From: Neotamlana nanhaiensis
GTDB taxonomy: Bacteria; Bacteroidota; Bacteroidia; Flavobacteriales; Flavobacteriaceae
Direction: 5' to 3'
Assembly (NCBI RefSeq): GCF_000943555.1
Contig: NZ_JTDV01000002.1
Span: 62,001-126,000, forward strand
DNA length: 64,000 bases
Shown: piece after piece, positions 27,901 through 37,252 of the stretch
How the letters are laid out: every line of letters starts with the position of its first letter
Position numbering within the stretch: position 1 is the stretch's first letter
Notes under the pieces: generated by a model
What the model was told of the DNA's origin: nothing
Seen by the model: the letters and a program-made list of their open reading frames with translations, nothing else
The model's database searches: none
Position numbers and translations under genes: made by a program

Positions 27901-29439
27901 ATCTATTCTATTGAAGATTTAGCGCAGTTAATTTACGACCTTAAAAACGCTAATCGCGAAGCTAGAATTAATGTAAAATTAGTATCAGAAGTTGGTGTAG
28001 GTACTATTGCTGCCGGGGTTTCAAAAGCTAAAGCCGATGTTGTACTTATTTCTGGTTACGATGGTGGTACAGGTGCTTCGCCTTTAACCTCATTAAAACA
28101 CGCTGGTTTACCTTGGGAGCTTGGGTTATCGGAAGCACAACAAACCTTAGTGCTTAACGATTTACGTAGTAGAATTGTAGTAGAATGTGATGGCCAGTTA
28201 AAAACAGGTCGTGATGTTGCTATCGCTGCACTTCTTGGAGCCGAAGAGTTTGGTTTTGCTACAGCTCCGCTTGTGGCTTCTGGTTGTATCATGATGCGTA
28301 AATGTCATTTAAATACTTGCCCTGTAGGTGTAGCAACTCAAGATAAAGAGTTACGCAAAAACTTTAAGGGCACACCAGAACACGTGATTAACTTCTTCTA
28401 TTACATTGCTGAAGAATTACGTGGTATTATGGCGCAATTAGGATTTAGAACTGTTGATGAAATGGTGGGACAAACCCATAAAATTAACGCCAACAGAGCT
28501 ATAAAACACTATAAAGCTAAAGGCTTAGATTTATCGAGTATTCTTTACAGACCGTCTGCTTACAAACACATGACGGTTAAAAATACCGAAAAACAAGACC
28601 ACGAATTAGAAAATGTTTTAGATTTTACCATCTTAAAAGATTCTCACCGTGCGCTTTATAGAAAAGAAAAAATGACACTTCAATACCCAATTAGAAATAC
28701 AAACCGTACAGTTGGTGCTATTGTAAGTAATGAGATATCTAAAATTTACGGACATTTAGGCTTACCCGAAGATACGTTAAATATTAACTTTAAAGGTTCG
28801 GCAGGACAAAGTTTTGGAGCCTTTGGTGCACATGGGTTAACCTTTACTTTAGAGGGAAATACCAATGATTACCTTGGCAAAGGATTATCGGGAGGAAAAC
28901 TTATTGTTAAAAAACCTGCTAATGCCGATTTTGTAGCCGAAGATAACATCATTATTGGAAACGTATGTTTATTTGGTGCCGTACACGGGCAAGCTTACAT
29001 AAATGGTATTGCTGGCGAGCGTTTTGCTGTTCGTAACTCTGGTGCAACTGCAGTTGTAGAAGGTGTTGGCGACCACTGTTGTGAGTACATGACAGGAGGA
29101 AAAGTAGTAGTTCTTGGTAAAACAGGAAGAAACTTTGCGGCAGGTATGAGTGGTGGTATTGCTTTTGTTTACGACCCAGACAACAAATTTGTAAACGGGT
29201 TATGTAACACCGAAACTATTGAGTTTGAAGAAGTACTAACTCAAGATGCCGAAGAATTAAAAGCATTAATTGAAAAACACGTGCTTTACACCAATAGTAA
29301 CCGCGGTAAAGAATTACTTGAAAATTGGGAAACTACACAGTCTAAATTCGTAAAAGTAATGCCAACCGAATACAAAAAAGCATTAATACGCTTAGAGACC
29401 GAAGAAGAAATGTTTGAAGAATTAGAAATAGCTGAATAA
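24922..29439 (+). CDS. gltB: Glutamate synthase large subunit
   Basis: A 1505-residue GOGAT alpha subunit that converts glutamine and 2-oxoglutarate to two glutamates. The class II amidotransferase domain starts after a 16-residue propeptide at Cys17 (HENCGAGFI), the nucleophile exposed by processing. The central domain spans about 450-760, and the FMN domain about 800-1180 with [23 protein letters not shown] and [12 protein letters not shown]. The 3Fe-4S cysteines are in [15 protein letters not shown]. The GXGXG beta-helix domain closes the protein. The ATG at 24922 is preferred over a TTG three codons upstream. gltD follows after 1 bp. Confidence 0.96.
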   Translation: MLEKQGLYSPEFEHENCGAGFICNLKGEKTNQIIHDALEILVKLQHRGGVSSDGKTGDGAGLLIDIPHEYFNRVCDFSLPAFREYAVGMIFLPQNDNQHIFCKNILEQEITEQGLSILGWRKVPVDSSQLGEIARASEPIIEQIFIGKNEAIDEATFKAKLYAARKIAEHTIRKSKISESAYFHIPSLSTTTLIYKGIIMPKDIGPYYTDLQQIDLVTRLALVHQRFSTNTMPTWELAQPFRFMCQNGEINTLRGNVSRMRVREEIMKSDVFGPQIHKLFPIILPGKSDSASMDMVVELLTHTGRSLPEIMMMMIPEAWEKHKTMSEDRKAFYEYNGCIMEPWDGPASVPFTDGDYIGALLDRNGLRPSRYTVTKSGKLIMSSEVGVVDVAADDIKEHGRLEPGKMFLVDMNEGRIISDEEIKSKIVSERPYKEWLDKTRLHLRDVPYTNETCPIETIDIKTRQRLFNYTFEDIQEVITPMALAGKEALGSMGIDTPLAVLSDRPQLISNYFKQLFAQVTNPPLDGIREEIVTDISLNLGKDRNIFSITERQCRKLRIQNPVISNADLEKIRTIEIESFKAETIQMLYPKAQGLNGLEDALDNIIRQVEKALERKTNIIILSDRGVNQEFAPIPALLACSYVNHQMNRLRKRSYFDIIIESAEPREPHHFATLFGYGASAINPYMVNEIIRMQVKEGFIKGMDEDKAVENFNKAIGKGLLKVMNKIGISTLHSYRGSQIFEIVGFNSAFVEKYFPYTASRIEGIGLYEIEKEINERYKQAYPDSKIDKKLGLNIGGDYRWRRNGERHLFNPTTVAKLQQAVRLSDQASYDVYSKTINEQSENLMTIRGLFEFDNLDPIPIEEVEPWTDIVKRFKTGAMSYGSISREAHENLAIAMNRIGGKSNSGEGGEDRKRFHPDMNGDSRNSAIKQVASGRFGVTSHYLTNAKEIQIKMAQGAKPGEGGQLPGEKVLPWIASARNSTPFVGLISPPPHHDIYSIEDLAQLIYDLKNANREARINVKLVSEVGVGTIAAGVSKAKADVVLISGYDGGTGASPLTSLKHAGLPWELGLSEAQQTLVLNDLRSRIVVECDGQLKTGRDVAIAALLGAEEFGFATAPLVASGCIMMRKCHLNTCPVGVATQDKELRKNFKGTPEHVINFFYYIAEELRGIMAQLGFRTVDEMVGQTHKINANRAIKHYKAKGLDLSSILYRPSAYKHMTVKNTEKQDHELENVLDFTILKDSHRALYRKEKMTLQYPIRNTNRTVGAIVSNEISKIYGHLGLPEDTLNINFKGSAGQSFGAFGAHGLTFTLEGNTNDYLGKGLSGGKLIVKKPANADFVAEDNIIIGNVCLFGAVHGQAYINGIAGERFAVRNSGATAVVEGVGDHCCEYMTGGKVVVLGKTGRNFAAGMSGGIAFVYDPDNKFVNGLCNTETIEFEEVLTQDAEELKALIEKHVLYTNSNRGKELLENWETTQSKFVKVMPTEYKKALIRLETEEEMFEELEIAE

Positions 29440-29440
29440 G

Positions 29441-30907
29441 ATGGGAAAAGTAACAGGATTTAAAGAGTTTGAAAGACAAGACGAAACTTACAAACCCGTT
29501 GACGAACGTGTAAAGCACTATAAAGAATTTACAGTAGCCTTAAGTGAAGAAGACATCACCAAACAAGGGTCGCGTTGTATGGATTGCGGTATTCCGTTTT
29601 GCCACAGTGGTTGCCCGCTAGGTAATTTAATACCAGATTTTAACCATATGGTTCACCAAGGTGAATGGCAAAAAGCCTCATGGATATTACATTCAACTAA
29701 TAATTTCCCAGAATTCACAGGTCGATTATGTCCTGCGCCATGTGAAAAAGCATGTGTTTTAGGAATTATTGAAGATCCAATTTCAATTGAAAATATAGAA
29801 AAAAACATTGTTGAGCGTGCCTTTAAAGAAGGTTGGATAAAACCGCAACCGCCTAAAACAAGAACTGGTAAAACAGTTGCTGTTGTTGGGTCTGGACCTG
29901 CTGGTTTAGCCACTGCGCAACAATTAAATCGTGCAGGACATACCGTTACTGTTTTTGAACGTGATGATGAAATTGGAGGTTTACTACGCTACGGTATTCC
30001 TAATTTTAAAATGGAGAAGGAAATTATAGACCGCCGTTTAGCCATTTTAAAAGCTGAAGGCATTACTTTTAAAACAAATGTTCACGTTGGTGTTAATTAC
30101 GACACCGATGCGCTTAAAGCTTTTGATGCTGTTGTTTTATGTGGTGGCGCTACACAACGTCGTAGTTTACCAACTCCAGGTATTGATGCCGATGGGGTTG
30201 TACAAGCCATGGACTTTTTAACACAACAAACCAAAGTTGTTTTTGGTAAAAACGTAGAAAATCAAGTTTTAGCGACAGGTAAGGATGTTATTGTTATTGG
30301 TGGTGGTGATACTGGATCGGATTGTATTGGAACATCGAACCGCCAAGGTGCAAAATCGGTTACCAACTTCGAGATTATGCCAAAACCACCAGGACATCGT
30401 TCGCCAACTACACCTTGGCCGTTTTGGCCATTACAGCTTAAAACATCGTCTTCTCACCAAGAAGGAGTTGAGCGTAACTGGTTAATTAACACCAAAGAGT
30501 TTGTTACTGATGAAAACGGTAAACTTACTGCCTTAAAAACAGTAAATGTGGAATGGAAAATGGTTCCAGGTCAACGTCCGCAATTAATTGAGGTTGAAGG
30601 TACCGAAAAAACTTGGCCATGCGATTTAGCATTATTAGCATTAGGTTTTACAGGACCAGAAGCAACTCTTGCCGAAAAATTAGGTATTGAAACCGATGCG
30701 CGTAGTAATTACAAAGCAGAATACGGTAAATACCAAACAAACATACCTAACATTTTTACTGCTGGCGATATGCGCCGCGGACAATCGTTAATTGTTTGGG
30801 CTATTTCTGAAGGTAGAGAAGCTGCAAGACAGGTTGACATTTACCTTATGGGCAAATCAGATTTACCTACCAAAGATGCTACTGGTGATTTAGTGGCGTT
30901 GCATTAG
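29441..30907 (+). CDS. gltD: Glutamate synthase small subunit
   Basis: A 488-residue FAD- and NAD(P)H-binding subunit that passes electrons through 4Fe-4S clusters to GltB. Cysteines for the clusters lie in CMDCGIPFCHSGCPLGN and CPAPCEKACVLG; the FAD motif is VAVVGSGPAGLATAQQL and the NAD(P) motif VIVIGGGDTGSDCIG. The C-terminal FTAGDMRRGQSLIVWAI closes the FAD fold. It starts 1 bp after the gltB stop, so translation is coupled. A strong terminator follows. Confidence 0.96.
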   Translation: MGKVTGFKEFERQDETYKPVDERVKHYKEFTVALSEEDITKQGSRCMDCGIPFCHSGCPLGNLIPDFNHMVHQGEWQKASWILHSTNNFPEFTGRLCPAPCEKACVLGIIEDPISIENIEKNIVERAFKEGWIKPQPPKTRTGKTVAVVGSGPAGLATAQQLNRAGHTVTVFERDDEIGGLLRYGIPNFKMEKEIIDRRLAILKAEGITFKTNVHVGVNYDTDALKAFDAVVLCGGATQRRSLPTPGIDADGVVQAMDFLTQQTKVVFGKNVENQVLATGKDVIVIGGGDTGSDCIGTSNRQGAKSVTNFEIMPKPPGHRSPTTPWPFWPLQLKTSSSHQEGVERNWLINTKEFVTDENGKLTALKTVNVEWKMVPGQRPQLIEVEGTEKTWPCDLALLALGFTGPEATLAEKLGIETDARSNYKAEYGKYQTNIPNIFTAGDMRRGQSLIVWAISEGREAARQVDIYLMGKSDLPTKDATGDLVALH

Positions 30908-30918
30908 TAATTAAAAAG

Positions 30919-30947
30919 AAAAGCGAACTTTAACGGTTCGCTTTTTT
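30919..30947. terminator. Bidirectional terminator after gltD
   Basis: Perfect 10-bp stem AAAAGCGAAC / GTTCGCTTTT with a 7-nt loop and T run. The T run covers the stop codon of the convergent LuxR-type regulator, so both genes share the hairpin. Confidence 0.88.
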
Positions 30948-31599
30948 AATATAAGCTCTCTCTATTCCCGTTTTTATATCTGGTGTAAATTGAAACCAAA
31001 TGAGGTGTATTTTTGGCTTCCATTTTTTTTGTCAAGTTTTTAATATGGGTTTCTACAGTACGGCTACTTATGTTTAAATTATCGGCAATTTCCTTTTGAG
31101 TAAATCCCTCAGATAGCAAATTAATAACATCCTTTTCGCGACGAGAAATATTTAACCACTTTCCAATTTCGAGCATAGCCTTTATGTTTTTATCAACATA
31201 TGTTTCGTTATGCATTACAGCTGTTAAAGCCCCCAAAGTTTCTTCTATTCCCAATTGTTTATCTAAATAACCATCAACATGTATATGCTTAAAAAGCACT
31301 TCGTAATTATCAATTTTGGCTTCTTGGGTAAGTATTATTATTTTAATTTTAGGGTATAAAGTTTTCACCTTTTTTGCAATAACAAACCCGTTGTAATCTT
31401 CCGATTCAAAATTTAAATCTAAAATTAATGTATTTACCGTTGCTGTTGCCAATGCTTTTAGGGCTTGTTCGTAGTTATGTGCAACTTGTATACTGCCTAC
31501 ATAATCGGGATATTGCTCTAATAACGACACCAAACCTTGAGCAAAAATAACCGAATCGTCAACAATTAAAACATCTGCTTTTTTAGTTTTTAAATTCAT
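30946..31599 (-). CDS. NarL/LuxR-type response regulator
   Basis: A 217-residue regulator: receiver domain (about 8-130, acidic LIVDDS near residue 14, phospho-Asp in TLILDLNFES, Lys in LDKQLG) and a C-terminal LuxR helix-turn-helix (about 148-210) with ISRREKDVINLLSEGFTQKE and NISSRTVETHIKNL. Its gene begins 1 bp after the stop of the TPR kinase gene, so the two form a two-component system. The next gene on the divergent side is the VWA lipoprotein; control of that cluster is a reasonable guess only. Confidence 0.92.
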   Translation of the reverse strand: MNLKTKKADVLIVDDSVIFAQGLVSLLEQYPDYVGSIQVAHNYEQALKALATATVNTLILDLNFESEDYNGFVIAKKVKTLYPKIKIIILTQEAKIDNYEVLFKHIHVDGYLDKQLGIEETLGALTAVMHNETYVDKNIKAMLEIGKWLNISRREKDVINLLSEGFTQKEIADNLNISSRTVETHIKNLTKKMEAKNTPHLVSIYTRYKNGNRESLY

Positions 31600-31600
31600 T

Positions 31601-33613
31601 TTAATGGTGTTTATTTAATGGAAAATAAATGTGTACTTGGGTACCAGTATCGGTTTTCCCTATGTTACATGAGCCTTCTAAAATTTCAACGCGTTGTTTT
31701 ATGTTCATTAGGCCAATGCCTTCCTTATGATTTTGTACAATACCAATCCCGTTATCTTCAAATATAAAATGTAACCACTGCTTATCATCCACGCTATTTT
31801 TAATAATCACTTTTGTAGCTAAAGCATGCTTTTCAATATTATTTAGCACTTCTAATAAAATACCGTAAAAATTATTTTGAATTGTTAAGCTCAGTTCGTT
31901 TAAAAATTCGGGCAATTCGTTTTCGAGCTCAACAAAAACTTTACCGTAAAGCTGAAATTCGCTTAATCTGGATTTTATAACATCGGTAAACTTTTGTTTC
32001 CCTATGTACATTTCTAACGGATTTAAACGATGTGAAACGGTGCGAATTTGCTGATTCATCTTTTTTAAATCGGTAGTAATACCATCAATTTTTTCGCTCA
32101 CATTTTCGGCACGTTTTAAGGCTAAAACACGTAGCCTTAACCCGTCGAAATTAGTTGTAATTATATCATGTAAATCTCTTGCTATTCGCTTTTTTATACT
32201 TTCTTGCCCTTGGTAAATAGCCTCAAGTTTCTCAATTTTTGTTTTTTGTAAATGTGTTTTTTGTCGTTGCAAAAACAAAAAATAAATTACAAATAATAGT
32301 AGTATTATTGTTGCTAATATTATTAAAATCAGGTTTTTATTTTGGATATCTTTAGTTTTCTCTTTTATTAAATATTGACTTTCAGTGTCCTTTAGTTTAA
32401 GACGTAATATTTCGTTTTCTTTTTTCTCATATTCAAATTGAGCTTGTAAACTTTGAGTTATTCTGGTATTTTCAGAATTAAATATGTCTTTATACAGCGT
32501 TATATACTTCTTTTGGCTTTCAAAGGCTTTTTTATAATTATTTGTTTTTTGATAGAATTCTGATTGGTTTTCATAAAATTGAATTATAGCTTTATTATCA
32601 GACACCGAAGGCAACAATTTGCTACTTAAATTTAAATATTTTTGACTTTCAATAACATCCAAATGATCTATGTATAACCCTAAAACACCATTGTAATTAT
32701 ACAAAAGTGAGGTGGTATCTTTTAAAATAGTATTTGCTTTAATAGCTTCTAAAAAATAGTTTTTTGAGGCATTAAAATCGCTAATGTCACTGTATGCAAC
32801 GCCTAAATTATGTAGTAATATTGCATATTGCTTGTTACTTTTTTTTGATAAAAGCAAAGCCTTTTCGTAATTAGAAATTGTAGAATCGATTATATTTAAA
32901 CTACTGTAAACATTACCAATGTTGGTGTAGCTTATAACTTTTCCAAAATTACTTTTTAACTTTTTATGTATTTCTAAAGCCTCAAAATGGTATTGTAAGG
33001 CTTGATTATAGTTTTTTAACTGATTTTGTATGTTACCTATTGTTGTACATACATCTGCCAATTTTTGGTTATCGTTGTTTTTTTTAAAACCGTGATATGC
33101 TTTTATACTATACTCCAATGCTTCCTCGTACAATTGCCTATCTTTATAAATTATTCCAGCTCGTAAAAAAGCCTTTAAAGCAGGCTCTTTAATTTCGAAA
33201 TTTTGGTAAACAGCGAGACTTTTTTCTAAATAATGCAAGACACTGTCTTGTTGATTAAAAGTACTTTTTAGCAAGGAAATATTATATAACAAATCGGCTG
33301 TAATGGCTGTTACACTATCAATTTTAATCCCTTTTTTATAAGTGTATTCGGCAACATTATACGCTCTTTTTACATGATGTATCACGCCTATTTTTTTGTA
33401 TAAAATAGCAGCTTGGTTATTAAAGCCTTCATCTAAAGCTATAGCCAAACCTTTTTCAAAAAGTTTTAAAGCTTCGCTTTTATCTGTTTTTTTTAAGCTA
33501 TCTCCTTGTTTTATAAAATCTTCTACTAAAGCTATATTTTTTTTAACAGCTGTTTGCCCAAAAGATTTTACAGCGATAAATAAAAAACAGAAAAGCAAAA
33601 AATGGTTTTTCAT
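31601..33613 (-). CDS. TPR-containing sensor histidine kinase (HisKA_3)
   Basis: A 670-residue kinase. A signal peptide (LLFCFLFIAVKSFG) precedes about seven tetratricopeptide repeats in the periplasm (about 30-380), a coiled coil, one membrane helix (LILIILATIILLLFVIYFLF, about 427-446), a HisKA_3 domain with phospho-His in IARDLHDIITTNFDG, and HATPase_c with VLNNIEKHA, FEDNGIGI and GIGLMNIKQRVEILEG. This architecture is common in Bacteroidota and pairs with LuxR regulators, like the one 1 bp downstream. The signal detected by the TPR part is unknown. Confidence 0.92.
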   Translation of the reverse strand: MKNHFLLFCFLFIAVKSFGQTAVKKNIALVEDFIKQGDSLKKTDKSEALKLFEKGLAIALDEGFNNQAAILYKKIGVIHHVKRAYNVAEYTYKKGIKIDSVTAITADLLYNISLLKSTFNQQDSVLHYLEKSLAVYQNFEIKEPALKAFLRAGIIYKDRQLYEEALEYSIKAYHGFKKNNDNQKLADVCTTIGNIQNQLKNYNQALQYHFEALEIHKKLKSNFGKVISYTNIGNVYSSLNIIDSTISNYEKALLLSKKSNKQYAILLHNLGVAYSDISDFNASKNYFLEAIKANTILKDTTSLLYNYNGVLGLYIDHLDVIESQKYLNLSSKLLPSVSDNKAIIQFYENQSEFYQKTNNYKKAFESQKKYITLYKDIFNSENTRITQSLQAQFEYEKKENEILRLKLKDTESQYLIKEKTKDIQNKNLILIILATIILLLFVIYFLFLQRQKTHLQKTKIEKLEAIYQGQESIKKRIARDLHDIITTNFDGLRLRVLALKRAENVSEKIDGITTDLKKMNQQIRTVSHRLNPLEMYIGKQKFTDVIKSRLSEFQLYGKVFVELENELPEFLNELSLTIQNNFYGILLEVLNNIEKHALATKVIIKNSVDDKQWLHFIFEDNGIGIVQNHKEGIGLMNIKQRVEILEGSCNIGKTDTGTQVHIYFPLNKHH

Positions 33614-33841
33614 TAATTATAGGTTTGCTTCTACCAAATTACAGAATATCCGATTAAAAACATCTGATTATCTGAAAAATACGGGAATTTACGTATTGCT
33701 AGGCATATACGATGATAAGTATATTAGATGTATAAAAAATGACTCATATTTTCTCGTTCTTTAACCCAAAACATCTAACCAAATACTTTTCGTGCTTATT
33801 AATTATGGTATAGCTATTAACCAATAATTAAATAAACAATC

Positions 33842-34810
33842 ATGAAAAAATTAATTTTATTTCTATTTGTGGCAACATGTGCTTTTGCATGTTCCTCAGA
33901 AAAAGATGATCCAGATGCGCCTTTCGAGAACCTTAACGATTTAACAACCACAGCGCTAGAGACTACAATTCCGCGTTTAGAACTTTCTCAATTTGGCGAT
34001 GCCATTACCATTATGTTATCAGTTACCGATCAAGAAGGTAGTCCTTTAGAACAATTTACTTTAGGTAATTATAAAGTTGAAGTATCTGTGAATGGTGGAG
34101 CATTAGAATTAATTTCTAATAACGAATTAGAGCTCTCTAATTTTAATGATTTAAACAACAAACCACTAGCTGCGGCTACTACTATGGACTATTCGGGAAG
34201 TATGAGCAGCTACGATATTTCTGAAATGGAAAAAGCTCTAGCTGATTTTATAAACTTAAAAGACGACAACGACTTAATGTCTATAATTAAATTTGCTTCT
34301 TATATTGAAGAAGTTCAAGCTTTCACAACAGACAAATCACTTTTACTAGCAGGAATAGATGCCGACCCATATATTGGTAGTGCTACCGCATTTTATAGTG
34401 CTTGCGAACTTGGACTTGATGAAGTAAACAAACTTTCGGATGTGTTACCTGTTGTTATAGGTTTTACCGATGGAATCGATAACAGATCGAATATAAATTT
34501 ATATGACTTAGCTGAAAAATCGAAAGCCCTAAGCATTCCTATTTATACCGTTGGATTTGGTAATACAGATAAAGAAGGTTTAGAATACCTAGCATCAGAA
34601 ACTGGTGGTCGCTATTTCTATTCGCCTACAAGCGACGACATAACACACCTGTACCAACTTATTAGTCAGCAATTACGCAACTTATATGTGTTAAACTGGA
34701 TAACTAACTATACCTCTGGCACTCAAATTACAATTCAAGTTACAACAACATACAAAGGTGGAAATGATTCTTTTACCGATGTTTCTACAAAAACTATAAC
34801 CATAGAATAA
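33842..34810 (+). CDS. VWA-domain lipoprotein
   Basis: A 322-residue lipoprotein. The signal peptide ends at Cys13 or Cys17 (TCAFACSSEKDD); the acidic stretch after the Cys resembles the Bacteroidota surface-export signal, so it may face outward. Residues about 40-105 are an uncharacterised beta region; the von Willebrand A domain (about 110-290) has the metal site DYSGS at D116, the Thr in SATAFYSA and the Asp in GFTDGIDN, so the MIDAS looks intact. Such domains bind protein partners through a metal ion. It begins 228 bp from the divergent kinase and is followed by a hairpin and a small outer-membrane protein. Confidence 0.85.
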   Translation: MKKLILFLFVATCAFACSSEKDDPDAPFENLNDLTTTALETTIPRLELSQFGDAITIMLSVTDQEGSPLEQFTLGNYKVEVSVNGGALELISNNELELSNFNDLNNKPLAAATTMDYSGSMSSYDISEMEKALADFINLKDDNDLMSIIKFASYIEEVQAFTTDKSLLLAGIDADPYIGSATAFYSACELGLDEVNKLSDVLPVVIGFTDGIDNRSNINLYDLAEKSKALSIPIYTVGFGNTDKEGLEYLASETGGRYFYSPTSDDITHLYQLISQQLRNLYVLNWITNYTSGTQITIQVTTTYKGGNDSFTDVSTKTITIE

Positions 34811-34825
34811 TAACTATCAACCAAA

Positions 34826-34859
34826 TTACTTCGTGTTTAAGTGTTTAAACACGAAGTAA
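34826..34859. other. Perfect 15-bp intergenic hairpin without T tract
   Basis: TTACTTCGTGTTTAA and its exact complement enclose a GTGT loop, between the VWA lipoprotein and the outer-membrane protein. Neither strand has a proper oligo-T tail (plus strand continues CCCTC), so it is not a textbook terminator. It may stabilise or trim the mRNA, or partly terminate to give less of the downstream genes. Confidence 0.6.
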
Positions 34860-34879
34860 CCCTCTTAAATTAACACATT

Positions 34880-35389
34880 ATGAAAAAATTAATTTTATTA
34901 ACCATTACTATTTTCGCCTTTACTTTTTCAAACAACACCAATGCACAAATGTTAGAAGGTGGTTCTATTGGCGGTGGAGCGCAATTTAACACCTTATTTT
35001 ACGGCTTAAGTGCCAAATACAACATTACCGATGTACATAACGCACAATTTATTGTGGGTGGTGCTAATTATGGGTATTCAAGCAACTATAGTTCGTTTAC
35101 AGCTACGGGACGTTACCTATACAATTTCCTGTTTTTAGATGGCATTAACTTAAAAACATATGGTTTTGGTCAACTTGGATATTGGTCTGTTAAGTTCGAT
35201 AGTACAGGAAACAAATACTCATCGGTTGCTTTTGGAGTTGGCGGCGGCGGCGAATATTCGTTTGAAGGTTTAGAACAGCTAGGTTTAAATGCAGAAGTTG
35301 GCTACGGTACAGGAGGCTCTTTTGGCTACTATAGCAGTTACCGCAAAGCCTTTGTGGGCATAGGTGTTCATTATTATTTTTCGTTTTAA
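34880..35389 (+). CDS. Small outer-membrane beta-barrel protein
   Basis: A 169-residue protein with a signal peptide (LILLTITIFAFTFSNNTNAQ) and alternating Gly/aromatic strands (GGGAQFNTLFYGLSAKYN, AQFIVGGANYGYSSNYS, SYRKAFVGIGVHYYFSF) that end in Phe. This suits an eight-stranded OmpA/OmpX-like barrel. Sequence-level function is not recognisable. It follows the VWA lipoprotein with only a hairpin between, and a terminator lies downstream, so it might be an outer-membrane partner of its neighbour. Confidence 0.75.
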   Translation: MKKLILLTITIFAFTFSNNTNAQMLEGGSIGGGAQFNTLFYGLSAKYNITDVHNAQFIVGGANYGYSSNYSSFTATGRYLYNFLFLDGINLKTYGFGQLGYWSVKFDSTGNKYSSVAFGVGGGGEYSFEGLEQLGLNAEVGYGTGGSFGYYSSYRKAFVGIGVHYYFSF

Positions 35390-35404
35390 CAATTAAATGT
35401 ACAG

Positions 35405-35430
35405 GCGCTGGCTTAACACCAGCGCTTTTT
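35405..35430 (+). terminator. Rho-independent terminator
   Basis: GCGCTGG and CCAGCGC (perfect 7-bp GC-rich stem, 7-nt loop) followed by TTTTT, directly after the outer-membrane protein gene. The next gene begins 14 bp later and may depend on read-through or its own promoter. Confidence 0.88.
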
Positions 35431-35443
35431 ATTTCAAAATTTT

Positions 35444-37135
35444 ATGATAAATAAAAAACAGTACATATCGTTTTTTACACTTTGTTTTTATCTATTTGTA
35501 CATACCATAAACGCCCAAAGTTTAAGTAGTTTAGTTGAAACGGTTGCATCGTCGTTACAAACAGTTGAAGCCGCCAAACTAGAATATAGTCAGAGTTTAA
35601 AATTACAAGAAAACAACTATGTTAACTATACGCTAAATGCTCTAGATGCTAAAGGCAACACCAACGAGGTGGTTTACAATTTTAGTTTTGCAGATGTTGA
35701 TGTTAACACCGTTAGATCGCTCACTAAAAAAGATGTTATTATTGTACAATTGCTTATTAACAGCAAACAAAAACTGATTAAAGAAATTTCGAATAATGGT
35801 GATAAAATAAGTTATACCGATAACATTGCCTTTTTTGCTAAAAACATCGATAATGCTAGAGATTTAGTTGATGCCATTAAAAAAATTATTCCTACAAACG
35901 AAACACTCGAAAAAAACAAACTGGCGTTACATTCTTATCAAGATCATGTTAATTGGTTAGAAAAAAATGTACAAGACGTCGATAATATAAAAACTCAAAT
36001 TATTCAAAAAATTGAGGGAAGCACAAAAAACGATGGTCATATTAAATTAAGCGCCACTATAAACTCTAAAAGCAAAACAAAAACTATTGATGCCGAGTTT
36101 AATTTAGCCACTTTAAATCCAAATAGTTTAATGTATAAAATAAGTGGCGAGGAGTTTTATATACAAGTTTCAAACCGAAGAAATATTAAAGCTATAAAAG
36201 TTTTTGAAGATGGCGTACAGCAAAGCTACACCAACATTATTTACTTTTATTGCAGCTCTATTGAAAACGCAAAAGACCTCTATAAAGTACTATCGGAAAG
36301 TATCCCGTTAGCTGAAAAAGCCCTAGAAGCATCAAAACCAAACATAAGTTCTACAACAAATGCTGTTAGTTATTTAAATAAAGTTATTGCGAATATTTCG
36401 AGCAACGAAACATCGTACACACAAAGTATTGAAGGTGATTGCGTATCGAAAATTATTGTAAAAGAAACCACACCAAAAGGTACAACCGATAATTTATACA
36501 CCTTTAATTTTAGTGATATTAATACCGATAATATTGATTACGACTCGAGTAAAACACAACTATTTGTTGAAATAAATACCCGTAAAAAAGAAAAGTTTAT
36601 TAGACATTTAAAAAACGACGAATTACAAAATTACACCGATTCGTTTAAAATATATTTTGAAAATATTGAAGATGCCTTAACCGCAAAAGAAGCATTACAA
36701 AGCATCACAAAAAACTGCGACGATTATAATGGCGCGCCTCATGTAACTTCGGTTTCATCTGGCTTAGAAGCTTTAAAAAAAGAAATAACCTTAGTAAAAA
36801 TTGGCGATGATAATTTCGACCAAACCTTCGAAATTGTTAGCACAAATCCTTATACCGTAAAACTAACCGAAGTATTCTCTAACCTTAAAAAAAGTGTGGA
36901 AGGTATTTTTGAATTTGGTTTAGCCGATATAAACCCTAAAAACATTGCCATAGTAACTGCTGGAAAAGCAGCTATGGTAGAACTCAACACAAATCATTTA
37001 GAAAAAATTATAAAAACCTACGAAGATGGCAATATAAAAAGCTACTCGTTTAAACTTGCAATACAAGCCACCGATATAGAAAATGCCCGAAATATTGCAG
37101 CACTATTAAAACAAACTATAGAACAATTAAAATAA
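35444..37135 (+). CDS. Secreted protein with four tandem copies of an unknown ~130-residue domain
   Basis: A 563-residue exported protein (signal peptide ending near INAQ, residue 25). After it come four diverged repeats, about 26-150, 155-290, 303-420 and 437-563. Each has the same order: a helix, a basic strand-rich part, an F.F..D.. strand followed by N or D in phrases like FADVDVNTV, LATLNPNSL, FSDINTDNI and LADINPKNI, then an EI..../K..I strand, D....SYT or N...SYS, and a final segment IDNARDLVDAI, IENAKDLYKVL, IEDALTAKEAL or IENARNIAALL. I recognise no known family. No lipobox or membrane helix is present, so it is probably periplasmic or secreted. It is the last gene of the plus-strand cluster with the VWA lipoprotein. 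Confidence 0.8.
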   Translation: MINKKQYISFFTLCFYLFVHTINAQSLSSLVETVASSLQTVEAAKLEYSQSLKLQENNYVNYTLNALDAKGNTNEVVYNFSFADVDVNTVRSLTKKDVIIVQLLINSKQKLIKEISNNGDKISYTDNIAFFAKNIDNARDLVDAIKKIIPTNETLEKNKLALHSYQDHVNWLEKNVQDVDNIKTQIIQKIEGSTKNDGHIKLSATINSKSKTKTIDAEFNLATLNPNSLMYKISGEEFYIQVSNRRNIKAIKVFEDGVQQSYTNIIYFYCSSIENAKDLYKVLSESIPLAEKALEASKPNISSTTNAVSYLNKVIANISSNETSYTQSIEGDCVSKIIVKETTPKGTTDNLYTFNFSDINTDNIDYDSSKTQLFVEINTRKKEKFIRHLKNDELQNYTDSFKIYFENIEDALTAKEALQSITKNCDDYNGAPHVTSVSSGLEALKKEITLVKIGDDNFDQTFEIVSTNPYTVKLTEVFSNLKKSVEGIFEFGLADINPKNIAIVTAGKAAMVELNTNHLEKIIKTYEDGNIKSYSFKLAIQATDIENARNIAALLKQTIEQLK

Positions 37136-37205
37136 CATAGCATTTAAAATACTAAAAGACTGAGGTTAGTCACCTTAGTAAATTGCTAGTTAATTTTTAG
37201 GGGCA

Positions 37206-37232
37206 GAAAAGCGGGCATTTAGCCCGCTTTTC
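37206..37232. terminator. Bidirectional terminator
   Basis: Perfect 11-bp stem GAAAAGCGGGC / GCCCGCTTTTC with an ATTTA loop between the repeat-protein gene and the convergent fbp gene. It can serve both. Confidence 0.85.
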
Positions 37233-37252
37233 GTATAAAATTAGCATTTCTT

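Noticed and set aside
35444-37135. Recent tandem duplication at DNA level in the four-repeat gene
   Set aside because: Repeats are visible only at the protein level; the DNA is too diverged for a recent event or assembly artefact.
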